DNA from: JBHHYR01 sp046757585
GTDB taxonomy: Bacteria; Desulfobacterota; Binatia; HRBIN30
DNA length: 8,203 nt
NCBI GenBank assembly: GCA_046757585.1
Contig: JBHHYR010000176.1
Location: 1-8,203 of the forward strand
Reading direction: 5' to 3'
Shown one piece after another: positions 1 through 6,523 of the stretch. The position numbers were made by a program, and so were the translations under genes. Under the pieces are notes generated by a model. It searched no databases. It was given only the letters and a program-made list of their open reading frames with translations, and was not told where the DNA came from. Numbering within the stretch: the stretch's first letter is position 1; every line of letters begins with the position of its first letter.

Positions 1-406
1 CGGCACCGAGTCTGTCCGAGCCATTGATGCTCAGGGATTGCGCCGCAACGTTTTCCGATTGCACGACAAACGAGGTGTGCCGCTTGCCTTGCGGCACGGT
101 GACCATGAGGGAGGCAGTACCCTGACCCTCCTCTCTTGTGGCTAGCACACACGCCGCAGTCGGCTGCGTCTGCAGCAGCACCTCCACTCCGCCAGCCGGT
201 GCCTGCCGGTTCAACGCCAAGCGGTAGACATCCTGCAAGCCGGCACCGACTCCCGGCGGCCCACTGAGCGTGATCGTGTTGACGACCGCGACTGCCGGCG
301 GGAGGTGCAACAAACGAGTGGCGCCGAATGCAGCGACAATCGTCACAATGACACCAACCACCCCCCTCATGTGCCGGGTTCCAAGTTGGACACCGCCTTG
401 CGCCAT
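1..406 (-). CDS. Secreted Ig-like beta-sandwich repeat protein, C-terminus beyond window
   Basis: I translated the minus strand by hand; the frame is open from an ATG at 404-406 through base 1, giving about 135 residues with no stop. Residues 13-28 form a basic-then-hydrophobic signal peptide (RGVVGVIVTIVAAFGA), with possible cleavage near PAVA (37-40). The mature part resembles bacterial Ig-like repeats: TITLSG near residue 44, then APAGGVEVLL, then VTVPQGKRHTSFVV, the order seen in surface and adhesion repeats where 'PAGG.V.L' precedes 'V.VPAG...TF.V'. GGAAG lies four bases before the 406 ATG; the in-frame ATG at 368-370 lacks a ribosome site but would also keep the signal peptide. It is likely exported and extracellular or cell-surface. 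Later domains and any anchor are not visible. The fold assignment is by pattern only. Confidence 0.6.
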   Translation of the reverse strand, partial: MAQGGVQLGTRHMRGVVGVIVTIVAAFGATRLLHLPPAVAVVNTITLSGPPGVGAGLQDVYRLALNRQAPAGGVEVLLQTQPTAACVLATREEGQGTASLMVTVPQGKRHTSFVVQSENVAAQSLSINGSDRLGA

Positions 407-466
407 GGGTCTTCCGCGTTCGCCTCGCGCCACAGCCCCCGACCGAGTGACAGCCTGATAAAAGCA

Positions 467-493
467 TTGCTAGCGTGGGTGGGAGTCTGTCAA
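467..493 (-). promoter_or_regulatory. Candidate sigma70 promoter for the Ig-like repeat gene
   Basis: On the minus strand a perfect -35 hexamer TTGACA (plus positions 488-493) is followed after 15 bases by TAGCAA (467-472), which matches the -10 consensus at three of six positions. It sits about 60 bases upstream of the ATG at 406. The short spacer and weak -10 make this tentative. Confidence 0.25.
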
Positions 494-573
494 TACTTTT
501 TTTGTGAATCTGGTCGATTCCGCGGAGGGCTCATCCTCGTCAGCGAGGTGACGCACGCGGGGGGCGCGACGGC

Positions 574-2541
574 TCAGTGGAGATAGCCCAAGGCGCGCAG
601 TGCCGCGACGGTACGCGGGTCAGGTCCCGCAGCCAAGGCCTGGGGCTCACCGGCTCTGGCCGGTTGCAGCTGCGCTTGGGTTAGGGCAGCGTAGAGCATC
701 CGCAGGGGCCTCACGGCGGCGTCGACGCCAGCCAGGTCGCGACGTTCCCCGGGGTCGTCGGCGAGGTCGTACACCTCTTCCTTCCCGTTTTCCCAGAGAA
801 TGTACTTGTGACGCCCGAGGCGCAGCCCGATCCGCTCTTCGGCAAAGAGGAGATTTTCCGCCAGTGCCACCCGTGGGGGGTCTTCGTTCCCCTTGATGAG
901 CGGTACCGTGGAACGACCATCGGAGCGTGCCGCCGGGGGCAGGCCGAGCAAGTCCAGAACCGTCGGCGCCAGATCGACGAGCCGCACAACGTTCCGCACG
1001 CGTCTCCCGCGCGGCAGGTGTCCCGGCCACCGCATGATCCACGGCACGCGCAGCACCTCTTCGTACACGGTGTGTCCATGTTCGACGCCGCCGTGTTCCC
1101 AGAACTCCTCACCGTGGTCGGCGACGCAGATGACCAGCGTGTGGTCGCGCCGGGCGTCACGATCGAGCGCGGCGAGCACCTCGCCGACCGCCGCATCAAC
1201 ACGCGCCACCTCGCCGCGATACAGGTCGCGTACCGCGTCCTTCTCCGCCGGTCCGAGGCGAATCTCCCCGCTGCGCAGGCGCACGATGTCGGGCGCCGTG
1301 AGCCCACGGCGCAGGGCCGCCGTGGCCTGCGGAGCGAACAGGGTATCGCCGCGAAAGCTCTTGTGCCGCGTGACCCCGGGACGACTGTAGGGCGCATGGG
1401 GATCGATGTAGTGCAGCCACAGGAAGAACGGGCGCGCCGCGCGGGCGCGCGCCAGCCAGCGGACGGCGTGCGCGCTCACCGTGGCGCCCCGATCTCCAAG
1501 GCCGGCGTTCGGCCACAGCCAGGTGAACAGCCGCACCGCCGTCGTCTGCCCGAACGCCAGGAACGCTTCCGATTCGATCGTGACATTCTCGTACGTCTCG
1601 AAGCCCTGTCCCAACCCATAGCGCAGAGCGAGGTATGGATTGGTGACAATCGCATGTGTGCGGTAGCCGCGCGCGCGCAGCGCGGTGGCCAGCGTCCACG
1701 ACCCCGCTGGGAGCGCCGACCGGCCCAGCGGGTCGCGGCGATTGGTGATACGGCCGGCCCCGTGGTAGCGGGGGTACAGGCCGGTGAGCACCGAGGCCAT
1801 GGCCGGCAGCGTCCACGGCGAGGGGGTGACGGTGTCACGAAACACCACGCCGCCCGCCGCAAGCCCATCCAGATGGGGGGTGAGGCCGTGAGGATCGCCG
1901 TACGCGCCCAGGTGGTCGGCGCGCAGCGTATCGATGGAAATCAGGACGAGGTTCGGCCCGCCGGTGGTGGCTGGTGCACTCTCGCCTCCCGGAACGTTCC
2001 ATTTCCAATCGCCGGCGACGAAGCGGGCCACGGGCCACCACGAGACGACCGCCGCCACAACGGCAACCCGGCTCGCGAACCGCAGCGGCCGCTGGACTCG
2101 CCCCGCGTACCACGCCGCCGCGGCGCCGGCGATCAGGGCCCCACTACCCGCCAGTATCAGCGCTAGCCCCCACACCGCCAGCTGCATTCCAGACCCAACA
2201 TGGGCACCCACACTCTGCAGGCGTGTCGCAATCGCCGCCGCCCAGGACAATGCAGCCGCCAGCGTTCCAGCAAAGACGAGCACCGACATGTAGACGACGA
2301 ACGACCGCCGCGGATCGGGTCGCGCACCAGCAGCCATGAGCACGGCCCCGGGCAGGAGAAGGGCGATGGCAAGAACCATCCAGGCCAGGACCGGCACAGC
2401 GAGGTAGACGAAGAAGTACTGCTGCGGCTGCACGAAGGCGTTGGCCTGCAGCGCCAGCAAGGCTTCGCGGCACCCGAACAGGCCCCCACCCACCAGGGCC
2501 ACAGAGAGCGCCAAGCGGCTCTCGACCGCTAGCCGCTTCAC
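574..2541 (-). CDS. Membrane-anchored sulfatase-fold hydrolase/phosphotransferase with Thr at the nucleophile position
   Basis: This 655-residue protein belongs to the alkaline phosphatase/sulfatase superfamily. The N-terminal 175 residues hold about five hydrophobic segments (roughly 10-32, 43-70, 82-106, 120-145, 156-172), so the catalytic domain from about 197 should face the periplasm. Metal-site motifs are present: D204 in ISIDTLRADH, D380 and H382 in HYIDPHAPY, D475-H476 in VADHGEEF, and H488/H490 in VEHGHTVYEE. The usual formylglycine site C/S-x-P-x-R is replaced by T244-L-P-A-M in SPWTLPAMASVLTGLYP, so Thr244 is the likely nucleophile, as in LtaS-type and phosphoethanolamine transferases. 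The C-terminus ends in ALRALGYLH, a tail common in this subfamily. The start is GTG with GAGG 5 bases upstream. It lies 7 bp after the Lgt-like gene, so the two are probably co-transcribed. Substrate unknown; a true sulfatase is less likely. Confidence 0.88.
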   Translation of the reverse strand: MKRLAVESRLALSVALVGGGLFGCREALLALQANAFVQPQQYFFVYLAVPVLAWMVLAIALLLPGAVLMAAGARPDPRRSFVVYMSVLVFAGTLAAALSWAAAIATRLQSVGAHVGSGMQLAVWGLALILAGSGALIAGAAAAWYAGRVQRPLRFASRVAVVAAVVSWWPVARFVAGDWKWNVPGGESAPATTGGPNLVLISIDTLRADHLGAYGDPHGLTPHLDGLAAGGVVFRDTVTPSPWTLPAMASVLTGLYPRYHGAGRITNRRDPLGRSALPAGSWTLATALRARGYRTHAIVTNPYLALRYGLGQGFETYENVTIESEAFLAFGQTTAVRLFTWLWPNAGLGDRGATVSAHAVRWLARARAARPFFLWLHYIDPHAPYSRPGVTRHKSFRGDTLFAPQATAALRRGLTAPDIVRLRSGEIRLGPAEKDAVRDLYRGEVARVDAAVGEVLAALDRDARRDHTLVICVADHGEEFWEHGGVEHGHTVYEEVLRVPWIMRWPGHLPRGRRVRNVVRLVDLAPTVLDLLGLPPAARSDGRSTVPLIKGNEDPPRVALAENLLFAEERIGLRLGRHKYILWENGKEEVYDLADDPGERRDLAGVDAAVRPLRMLYAALTQAQLQPARAGEPQALAAGPDPRTVAALRALGYLH

Positions 2542-2548
2542 GGCACCC

Positions 2549-3346
2549 TCAAGGCATGGCGAGGCCGAGCATGGGGATCATCCGCCGCCCGCGCACAGCC
2601 ACCGCTGCCGTGACGACGAATACCGCCGCCGTCACGATGAAATTCAGATGCAGCGAGTATCCGCGGACGAACTCCAGGAGGAACGTGCTGCCAAAAAACA
2701 GCAGGTAAGAGTTGACCCACACGTGGCCGTCGTACTCCTTGTGTTCCTGCCAGTAGCGGCCGAGGCCGTAGAGGGCCAGGCCGATCAGCGCGAAATAGAT
2801 CTGCAGCGGCTGCACCGGCAAGGAGTGCGTCGCGGGCCAGGCGATGAGGCCTTGCTTGAGCTGCCAAGCGTATGCGCGAGACCCACGCGGAAATGCGATC
2901 GCCCACAGCACGTTGCTGACCTTGCCGAAACAGCAACCGTTGAGAAAACACCCGAGGCGGATGAAGATGATCCCGATGCCCACGGCCGGAAGAACCGCGT
3001 CAGCAAAGCGCCGCACGGGCAGGCCGAGCGCGCGGCACACGAGCGGCAGCACAGGCGCCAACAGCAGGATGCCCCCGGGGATCCGAAACCCATGCCAGAG
3101 CAGCACCGCCGCCGGGTCGCTCACCAGGGAACCCGGATCGTCCACAGGAAAGACGACATGCTCGAGCAGATAGAGGAGCTTCGAACCGGCTAGAATAGCC
3201 AGCACGAGCACGACGATAGCCGCCAGCGACTTCCCCGCCGGAAAACCATCGCGGCGCGCCAGACGCGATGCGGCCAGGCTGCCGCACAGGGCTGCCGCGC
3301 CCCATAGGAGGAAGTACGCCGGGAGACCAAAGAGTTCCGGTTTCAT
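2549..3346 (-). CDS. Lgt-like (prolipoprotein diacylglyceryl transferase family) membrane protein, divergent
   Basis: Starting at the ATG at 3344-3346 gives 265 residues, close to normal Lgt length, beginning MKPELFGLPAYFLLWG. The open frame extends 56 codons upstream, but that part is Pro/Arg-rich and unlike Lgt. The protein has about seven hydrophobic segments. Family landmarks are H85 in LLWHGFRIPGG with G91-G92, the loop IRLGCFLNGCCFGKV (R130, C133, N136, C138, C139, G141), PLQIYF at 180-185 (Lgt usually H-P-x-Q-x-Y-E), and LLEFVRGY with E225 and R228. Compared with E. coli Lgt as I recall it, R143, N149 and G154 are matched, while the essential N146 and E151 correspond to Cys, and R239 to Thr. 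It may therefore be a paralogue with another lipid-transfer role rather than the housekeeping Lgt. It precedes the sulfatase-like gene by 7 bp; its TGA lies in that gene's ribosome site region. Confidence 0.8.
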   Translation of the reverse strand: MKPELFGLPAYFLLWGAAALCGSLAASRLARRDGFPAGKSLAAIVVLVLAILAGSKLLYLLEHVVFPVDDPGSLVSDPAAVLLWHGFRIPGGILLLAPVLPLVCRALGLPVRRFADAVLPAVGIGIIFIRLGCFLNGCCFGKVSNVLWAIAFPRGSRAYAWQLKQGLIAWPATHSLPVQPLQIYFALIGLALYGLGRYWQEHKEYDGHVWVNSYLLFFGSTFLLEFVRGYSLHLNFIVTAAVFVVTAAVAVRGRRMIPMLGLAMP

Positions 3347-3463
3347 ACGCGTGTCCCGAACTGCAGGCAGATCCCTGCTTTGCGTCTGCCATAGCATTCC
3401 TTCCGGCGTCAAGGCCCCGGGGGGCATAGAAGGCGGCGGTCGTGCCCGCGGCCGCCCGCCGAC

Positions 3464-3493
3464 TTGACGAAACGCTTGCGGGCGGGGTAAACA
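3464..3493 (+). promoter_or_regulatory. Candidate sigma70 promoter for the P450 gene
   Basis: TTGACG (3464-3469, five of six consensus) and TAAACA (3488-3493, three of six) are separated by 18 bases, pointing at the P450 gene with a leader of about 110 bases. The -10 overlaps a TetR-like inverted repeat, a usual arrangement for a repressed promoter, which supports the call. Confidence 0.35.
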
Positions 3494-3505
3494 AACGTTC
3501 GTTTG
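3492..3505. promoter_or_regulatory. TetR-like operator, perfect 6-bp inverted repeat
   Basis: CAAACG-TT-CGTTTG is an inverted repeat with perfect 6-bp arms around a two-base centre. A short palindrome rich in AAACG/CGTTT is typical of TetR-family operators. It lies in the 263-bp space between the divergent Lgt-like and P450 starts and overlaps the -10 and probable start point of the rightward promoter. It could control either direction or both. No regulator gene is in the window, so the cognate protein must be encoded elsewhere. Confidence 0.5.
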
Positions 3506-3609
3506 GATCACCATCGGGGATCGAATCGGCGCGCGGTGTGGTCAGTCTTGCCACCAGTTACTTTGTGCGTGCAGGACCTCGGTGCAGGGAACAGCAAGGA
3601 GAAACGCTC

Positions 3610-4842
3610 ATGCAGCTCAGCGATGTGAATCTCACGGACCCGGACATTTTCCAGAAAGGTGTTCCCCATGAGATGTTCAAGCTGCTGCGCCACCAAGCAC
3701 CCGTCTTCTGGCATAAGGAGGAGTCCGGCCCCGGCTTCTGGGCGATCACCAAGTACGCCGACCTCAAAGCCGTCTCGACGAATCCGGCCCTCTTCTCCTC
3801 GCAGCGCCGGGGGACTCTCATGCGAGAGCCGACGCCGCAAGAACTCCCCTTCATCCAGTCAATCATGCTCAACATGGACCCCCCGAAGCACCGCCAGTAC
3901 CGGGCGCTAGTCAACAAGGCCTTCTCGCCGCGCATGGTGAACAACTTACGCGGACGTATCCAGGAGATGGTCAAGCGCATCATCAACGGGGTGATTGAGA
4001 AGGGCCAATGCGACTTTGTCGAAGACGTGGCCGCTCTGCTCCCAATGGAAGTCATCTGTGAGATGATGGGCGTGCCGCAAGAAGATCGCCACAGCGTCTA
4101 CACGATCGGCAACCAGATGGTGGGCTTCGACGACCCCGACTTGCAGGCCGGCCGCAGGTCATTGGAACTGAACGACGCCGAGGGCGCCGCCGCCGAGATG
4201 TTCATGTACGCCGGCAAGCTCCACGAGAAGGCGCGCACGCACCCCGGTGACGACCTCGCCACGGCACTGGTCAACGCCGACGTGAACGGCGAGACCCTGA
4301 GCGAATCAGACTTCAACTTTTTTTTCCTCCTGCTCCTCATCGCTGGCAACGAGACCACCCGTACCGTCACCACCAACGGCATGCTCGCTTTGATCCAGCA
4401 CCCCGACCAGCTCAACGACCTGCGCCGCGATCTGTCGCTGCTGCACAGTGCAGTCGAAGAGATCCTGCGTTACGCCCCGGCCGTCCACACCTTTCGCCGC
4501 CAAGCCACCGCGGACACGCAGATCCGCGGGCAACGGATCAAGGAAGACGACAAGCTGATGCTCTGGTATCCCTCTGCGAACCGGGACGAGGAGGTGTTCG
4601 AGAACCCGGACACCTTCGACATCCGCCGCAGTCCGAACGAGCACCTCGCCTTTGGCGTCGGCGAGCACTTCTGTCTCGGGGCGAACCTCGCCCGTCTGGA
4701 GCTACGTGAGATCTTCCGCGGTCTGGTGACGCGCCTGCACGACATCGAGCTCGCCGCCCCGCCGCGCCGCCTGCGCTCCACCTTCATCAACGGCGTAAAG
4801 GAAATGCACGTCCGCTTCCGGCCCGGCGCGATCGAGCCCTGA
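3610..4842 (+). CDS. Cytochrome P450, bacterial class I type
   Basis: This is a complete 410-residue soluble P450 monooxygenase. In order it shows the C-helix HRQYR (94-98), the I-helix AGNETT (245-250) with the E248-T249 acid-alcohol pair used in oxygen activation, the ExxR pair E284/R287 in EEILRYAP, the ANRDEEVFENPDTFD meander segment (323-337), and the heme loop FGVGEHFCLG (348-357) with Cys355 as thiolate ligand. AGNETTR with this heme loop resembles the CYP124/125/142 group that hydroxylates sterols or branched fatty acids; substrate here is inferred at best. There is no N-terminal membrane anchor. AAGGAG (3596-3601) lies 8 bases before the chosen ATG; the frame is open back to 3442, but the extra 56 codons lack a ribosome site and P450 similarity. 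No ferredoxin or reductase is adjacent, so electrons must come from elsewhere. Confidence 0.95.
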   Translation: MQLSDVNLTDPDIFQKGVPHEMFKLLRHQAPVFWHKEESGPGFWAITKYADLKAVSTNPALFSSQRRGTLMREPTPQELPFIQSIMLNMDPPKHRQYRALVNKAFSPRMVNNLRGRIQEMVKRIINGVIEKGQCDFVEDVAALLPMEVICEMMGVPQEDRHSVYTIGNQMVGFDDPDLQAGRRSLELNDAEGAAAEMFMYAGKLHEKARTHPGDDLATALVNADVNGETLSESDFNFFFLLLLIAGNETTRTVTTNGMLALIQHPDQLNDLRRDLSLLHSAVEEILRYAPAVHTFRRQATADTQIRGQRIKEDDKLMLWYPSANRDEEVFENPDTFDIRRSPNEHLAFGVGEHFCLGANLARLELREIFRGLVTRLHDIELAAPPRRLRSTFINGVKEMHVRFRPGAIEP

Positions 4843-4953
4843 ACCGGCACCAGCAGTTCACAAGACTTCGGACGCGTTTGAAGCTCTGAGCCCCAACACC
4901 GTCCGCGCATGCAACACGCGGCGACCGCGCGGCAAGCGCTTCGTCGTCAACAC

Positions 4954-5242
4954 CTAGTAGTCCAGGCCCGCTAGCAGCTTGGGCAGCTCGACTACCCACC
5001 GCATGTCGTTGTTCACCAACACCTGTTCCAGGCGCTGGTCCCTGATCACGCTGTGGGACGGATCGTCATCCACGAACCGCTCATCCGCAATCGGCGGGCG
5101 CCGGTCCCTGACACACTCCACCCCCCCAAACTGCCCAGTCGCGGTAAACAATCTTGGCGATCGGCGCAGCACACCCCTGCTCGACGTGCTTCCTTTCTGC
5201 TCCGGCATTCTCCGCCTTCTCTCCGGTTACGACGCCTCTCAT
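4954..5242 (-). pseudogene. Small unknown gene broken by a one-base insertion in a G7 run
   Basis: Two overlapping minus-strand frames join at a run of seven Gs (C7 at 5121-5127 on the plus strand). Before it, an open frame starts at the ATG 5240-5242 and runs MRGVVTGEKAENAG... to IVYRDWAVWG. After it, a different frame continues VECVRDRRPPIADERF... to LPKLLAGLDY and a TAG at 4954. Removing one G fuses them into a 95-residue protein. By hand count 47 of the 55 codons after the run end in G or C, as expected for real coding sequence here. The ATG overlaps the TAA of the zinc-ribbon gene (TAATG), suggesting translational coupling. I do not recognise the family; the protein is charged with no membrane segment. 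The shift may be a real mutation, a sequencing or assembly error, or slippage. An alternative is a separate 84-residue ORF starting at 5208. Confidence 0.5.
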
Positions 5243-5622
5243 TACGGGTACCACATCACGGAGATGAGAAGCACGGACACGAGCAAGTCCAGAAGTAGTG
5301 CCACAAAGACGACGCGCTTGGACGGTACCCAATTGAAGAGCGGGTAGGCAAACGGCATGAAGAACTGCTCACACTCCGGGCAATTCACAATGATGCGCCG
5401 CGTATCAATATGCCAGATGGCGAGCGCCGGCGGGTTGCTTACTGCGTGGCGCGTGACATCAACCGCCCCGCCACAGCACGGGCACGAAATTATGGCGAGG
5501 CGGGTGATCAATCGTCTCCGCCGTGCACGCCCGGTGCTCGGTGCCGGCCCAACGGATCGGAAGTGACCGAACCGCCCTCGCTGAGGGAACACGTGCAAGC
5601 TTCGCGGCCCTACATGCATCAT
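5242..5622 (-). CDS. Small zinc-ribbon protein with C-terminal membrane anchor
   Basis: The ORF encodes up to 126 residues. Two Cys pairs, C47/C50 in ISCPCCGG and C81/C84 in CPECEQFF, form a four-Cys zinc-ribbon pattern. A hydrophobic segment near 103-123 (VVFVALLLDLLVSVLLISV) ends only a few residues before the stop, giving a tail-anchored layout. The ATG at 5620-5622 has AGGA a few bases upstream, but the first 37 residues are Arg-rich and nondescript. A TTG at 5509-5511 with GGAG four bases upstream would give a cleaner 89-residue protein beginning just before the zinc ribbon, and may be the true start. The stop TAA overlaps the ATG of the next, broken ORF by one base. Function unknown; a ribbon plus helix suggests a small membrane-linked adaptor or redox/metal sensor, which is inference. 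Confidence 0.6.
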   Translation of the reverse strand: MMHVGPRSLHVFPQRGRFGHFRSVGPAPSTGRARRRRLITRLAIISCPCCGGAVDVTRHAVSNPPALAIWHIDTRRIIVNCPECEQFFMPFAYPLFNWVPSKRVVFVALLLDLLVSVLLISVMWYP

Positions 5623-5674
5623 GACATCCTACCCTACAGCGATCATCGTGCCACTCCGACCCTCATAGCCAATG

Positions 5675-5902
5675 CTACCATGGCTGGGTACACGCCAGCT
5701 GTCCGGTGACGAGAAACTTACAGCCATACCCCTCGACCGTCTCTAATGTCACATGACGACTCTGCCAATCAGGTAGCGCTCCTACCAGCCACAAAGCCAG
5801 CACACGACCGACTAGGATAACAGGAAGCCCTAAGGGCACCGCGTTGAGAATAGACAGTATGTAAGGGCAAAGAAAGATGGTCCTGTTGACAGTCTTGCTC
5901 AC
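5675..5902 (-). CDS. Possible small membrane protein, weak evidence
   Basis: A minus-strand frame from a GTG at 5900-5902 gives 75 residues; it is open to 5950 from a TTG. The central part is hydrophobic (ILNAVPLGLPVILVGRVLALW and on to LVGALP), consistent with one long or two short membrane segments, followed by a polar tail ending TQPW. No start has a recognisable ribosome site, and third-position GC is lower than in the neighbouring genes. It lies 52 bp upstream of the zinc-ribbon gene in the same direction, so it could be a leader gene of that unit, a remnant, or noise. I do not recognise the family. Confidence 0.25.
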   Translation of the reverse strand: MSKTVNRTIFLCPYILSILNAVPLGLPVILVGRVLALWLVGALPDWQSRHVTLETVEGYGCKFLVTGQLACTQPW

Positions 5903-5915
5903 TCCATGGTAACGG
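5886..5915 (+). promoter_or_regulatory. Candidate extended -10 promoter for the coiled-coil gene
   Basis: A perfect -35 TTGACA (5886-5891) is followed after 18 bases by TAACGG (5910-5915), which is preceded by TG one base away (5907-5908), the extended -10 pattern. The start point would fall about 30 bases before the ATG at 5953. The -10 hexamer itself is a poor match. Confidence 0.3.
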
Positions 5916-5952
5916 CCTGGGTCGTAACACTGGCTGGGAGGGAGCCGCAACG

Positions 5953-6324
5953 ATGGCTAAGTTGCACGAAGCGCTCAAGAGGATCGAGACCGAGCGTAAC
6001 AGTCGCCGCCAGCTGGTGAGCCCTCTGCCCCGCGAAACACTGGGAACGATCTCGTTTTGGAAGCATCCCTTGAAGCGCGCGGCCCAGCAAGAAGCGACTG
6101 AACTCCGCACACAGCTGGAGATCCTGACGCGCCGACTCGATCTGCTAGAGGATCGCCTATCCAACCCGGTTGCGACTGGGCCGGACGTGGCGTTGCTCGA
6201 GCGGCTCGGGGCAATGGAACAGCGGCTGGATACCCTCGAGCACGGCGTTTTCAGGTTCTACCCATACATCAAGCGACTCCTCGGTTTGCGACCCTCGCGG
6301 CAAACACCGCTGATCCCCTTCTAA
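5953..6324 (+). CDS. Short coiled-coil protein with a polysaccharide-kinase-like N-terminal motif
   Basis: The protein has 123 residues, with a GGAGGGAG ribosome site 8 bases before the ATG. The N-terminus MAKLHEALKRIETERNSRR resembles the short 'MSxIxEALKRAExER' lead-in found on many exopolysaccharide tyrosine autokinases (CpsD/BY-kinase type), but no kinase domain follows. Instead residues about 43-70 and 78-98 have heptad-like Leu spacing (LRTQLEILTRRLDLLEDRL; LLERLGAMEQRLDTLEHGV), predicting two coiled-coil segments split by a Pro/Gly linker. A basic tail with FYPYIKRLLGL ends in PLIPF. There is no signal peptide or membrane segment, so it is probably cytoplasmic. Its position upstream of a secreted protein and a Wzz-type gene suggests a scaffold or partner role in polysaccharide assembly. 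That role is inferred from motif and context only. Confidence 0.7.
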   Translation: MAKLHEALKRIETERNSRRQLVSPLPRETLGTISFWKHPLKRAAQQEATELRTQLEILTRRLDLLEDRLSNPVATGPDVALLERLGAMEQRLDTLEHGVFRFYPYIKRLLGLRPSRQTPLIPF

Positions 6325-6492
6325 GTACACGGGTTCAGAATTGCGGCGACGCGCTCCACGAGGGATCCCCTCCTTTCGACCTTAGCCTCCATACTCCCCA
6401 TGTGCCATGTTTCGGGGACCGTGTTCAGCGACCCGCTTTCTGGGTAAGGCTAACAGCGGCCACGGAGCGCCGCCCTCCAGGCGCGACGGCTG

Positions 6493-6512
6493 GCAACAGT
6501 TAGCAATGTTGC
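6493..6512. repeat. Inverted repeat GCAACA-8 bp-TGTTGC, possible operator
   Basis: Perfect 6-bp arms at 6493-6498 and 6507-6512 flank an 8-base centre. The element lies directly upstream of the -35 at 6524, the place expected for an activator or repressor site. It has no T-tract, so it is not a terminator. Confidence 0.3.
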
Positions 6513-6523
6513 AGTCCGGGCCA

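Noticed and set aside
535..548. Hairpin CCTCG-TCAG-CGAGG downstream of the sulfatase-like gene as a terminator
   Set aside because: The stem is only 5 bp and no T-tract follows in the direction of transcription; the nearby T7 run lies on the wrong strand.
808..2166. Long 452-codon plus-strand open frame antisense to the sulfatase-like gene
   Set aside because: It is Arg/Pro/Gly-rich with no family motifs and mirrors a well-supported gene; long antisense frames are expected at this GC content.
3000..3392. Minus-strand frame from an ATG at 3390-3392 with a well-spaced AAGGA, overlapping the Lgt-like gene
   Set aside because: After about 20 codons it overprints the Lgt-like gene and has no domain-like features. 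The ribosome site may be chance; the alternative in-frame Lgt-like ATG at 3395-3397 directly abuts AAGGA with no spacing, so the 3346 start was preferred.
3442..3609. N-terminal extension of the P450 by 56 codons
   Set aside because: It covers the candidate promoter and operator, lacks a ribosome site and looks unlike P450 sequence; the ATG at 3610 has AAGGAG at good spacing.
4917..4929. Hairpin CGCGG-CGA-CCGCG between the convergent P450 and broken gene as a terminator
   Set aside because: Short stem and no T-tract on either side; likely chance in GC-rich sequence.
4979..5347. 122-codon plus-strand frame
   Set aside because: It is Ser/Thr-rich, without a ribosome site or motifs, and antisense to two frames with better coding signs.
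6491..6514. Sigma54 promoter (TGGCA ... TTGCAG), considered because many exopolysaccharide loci use RpoN
   Set aside because: The spacing between the GG and GC elements is too long for a -24/-12 promoter.
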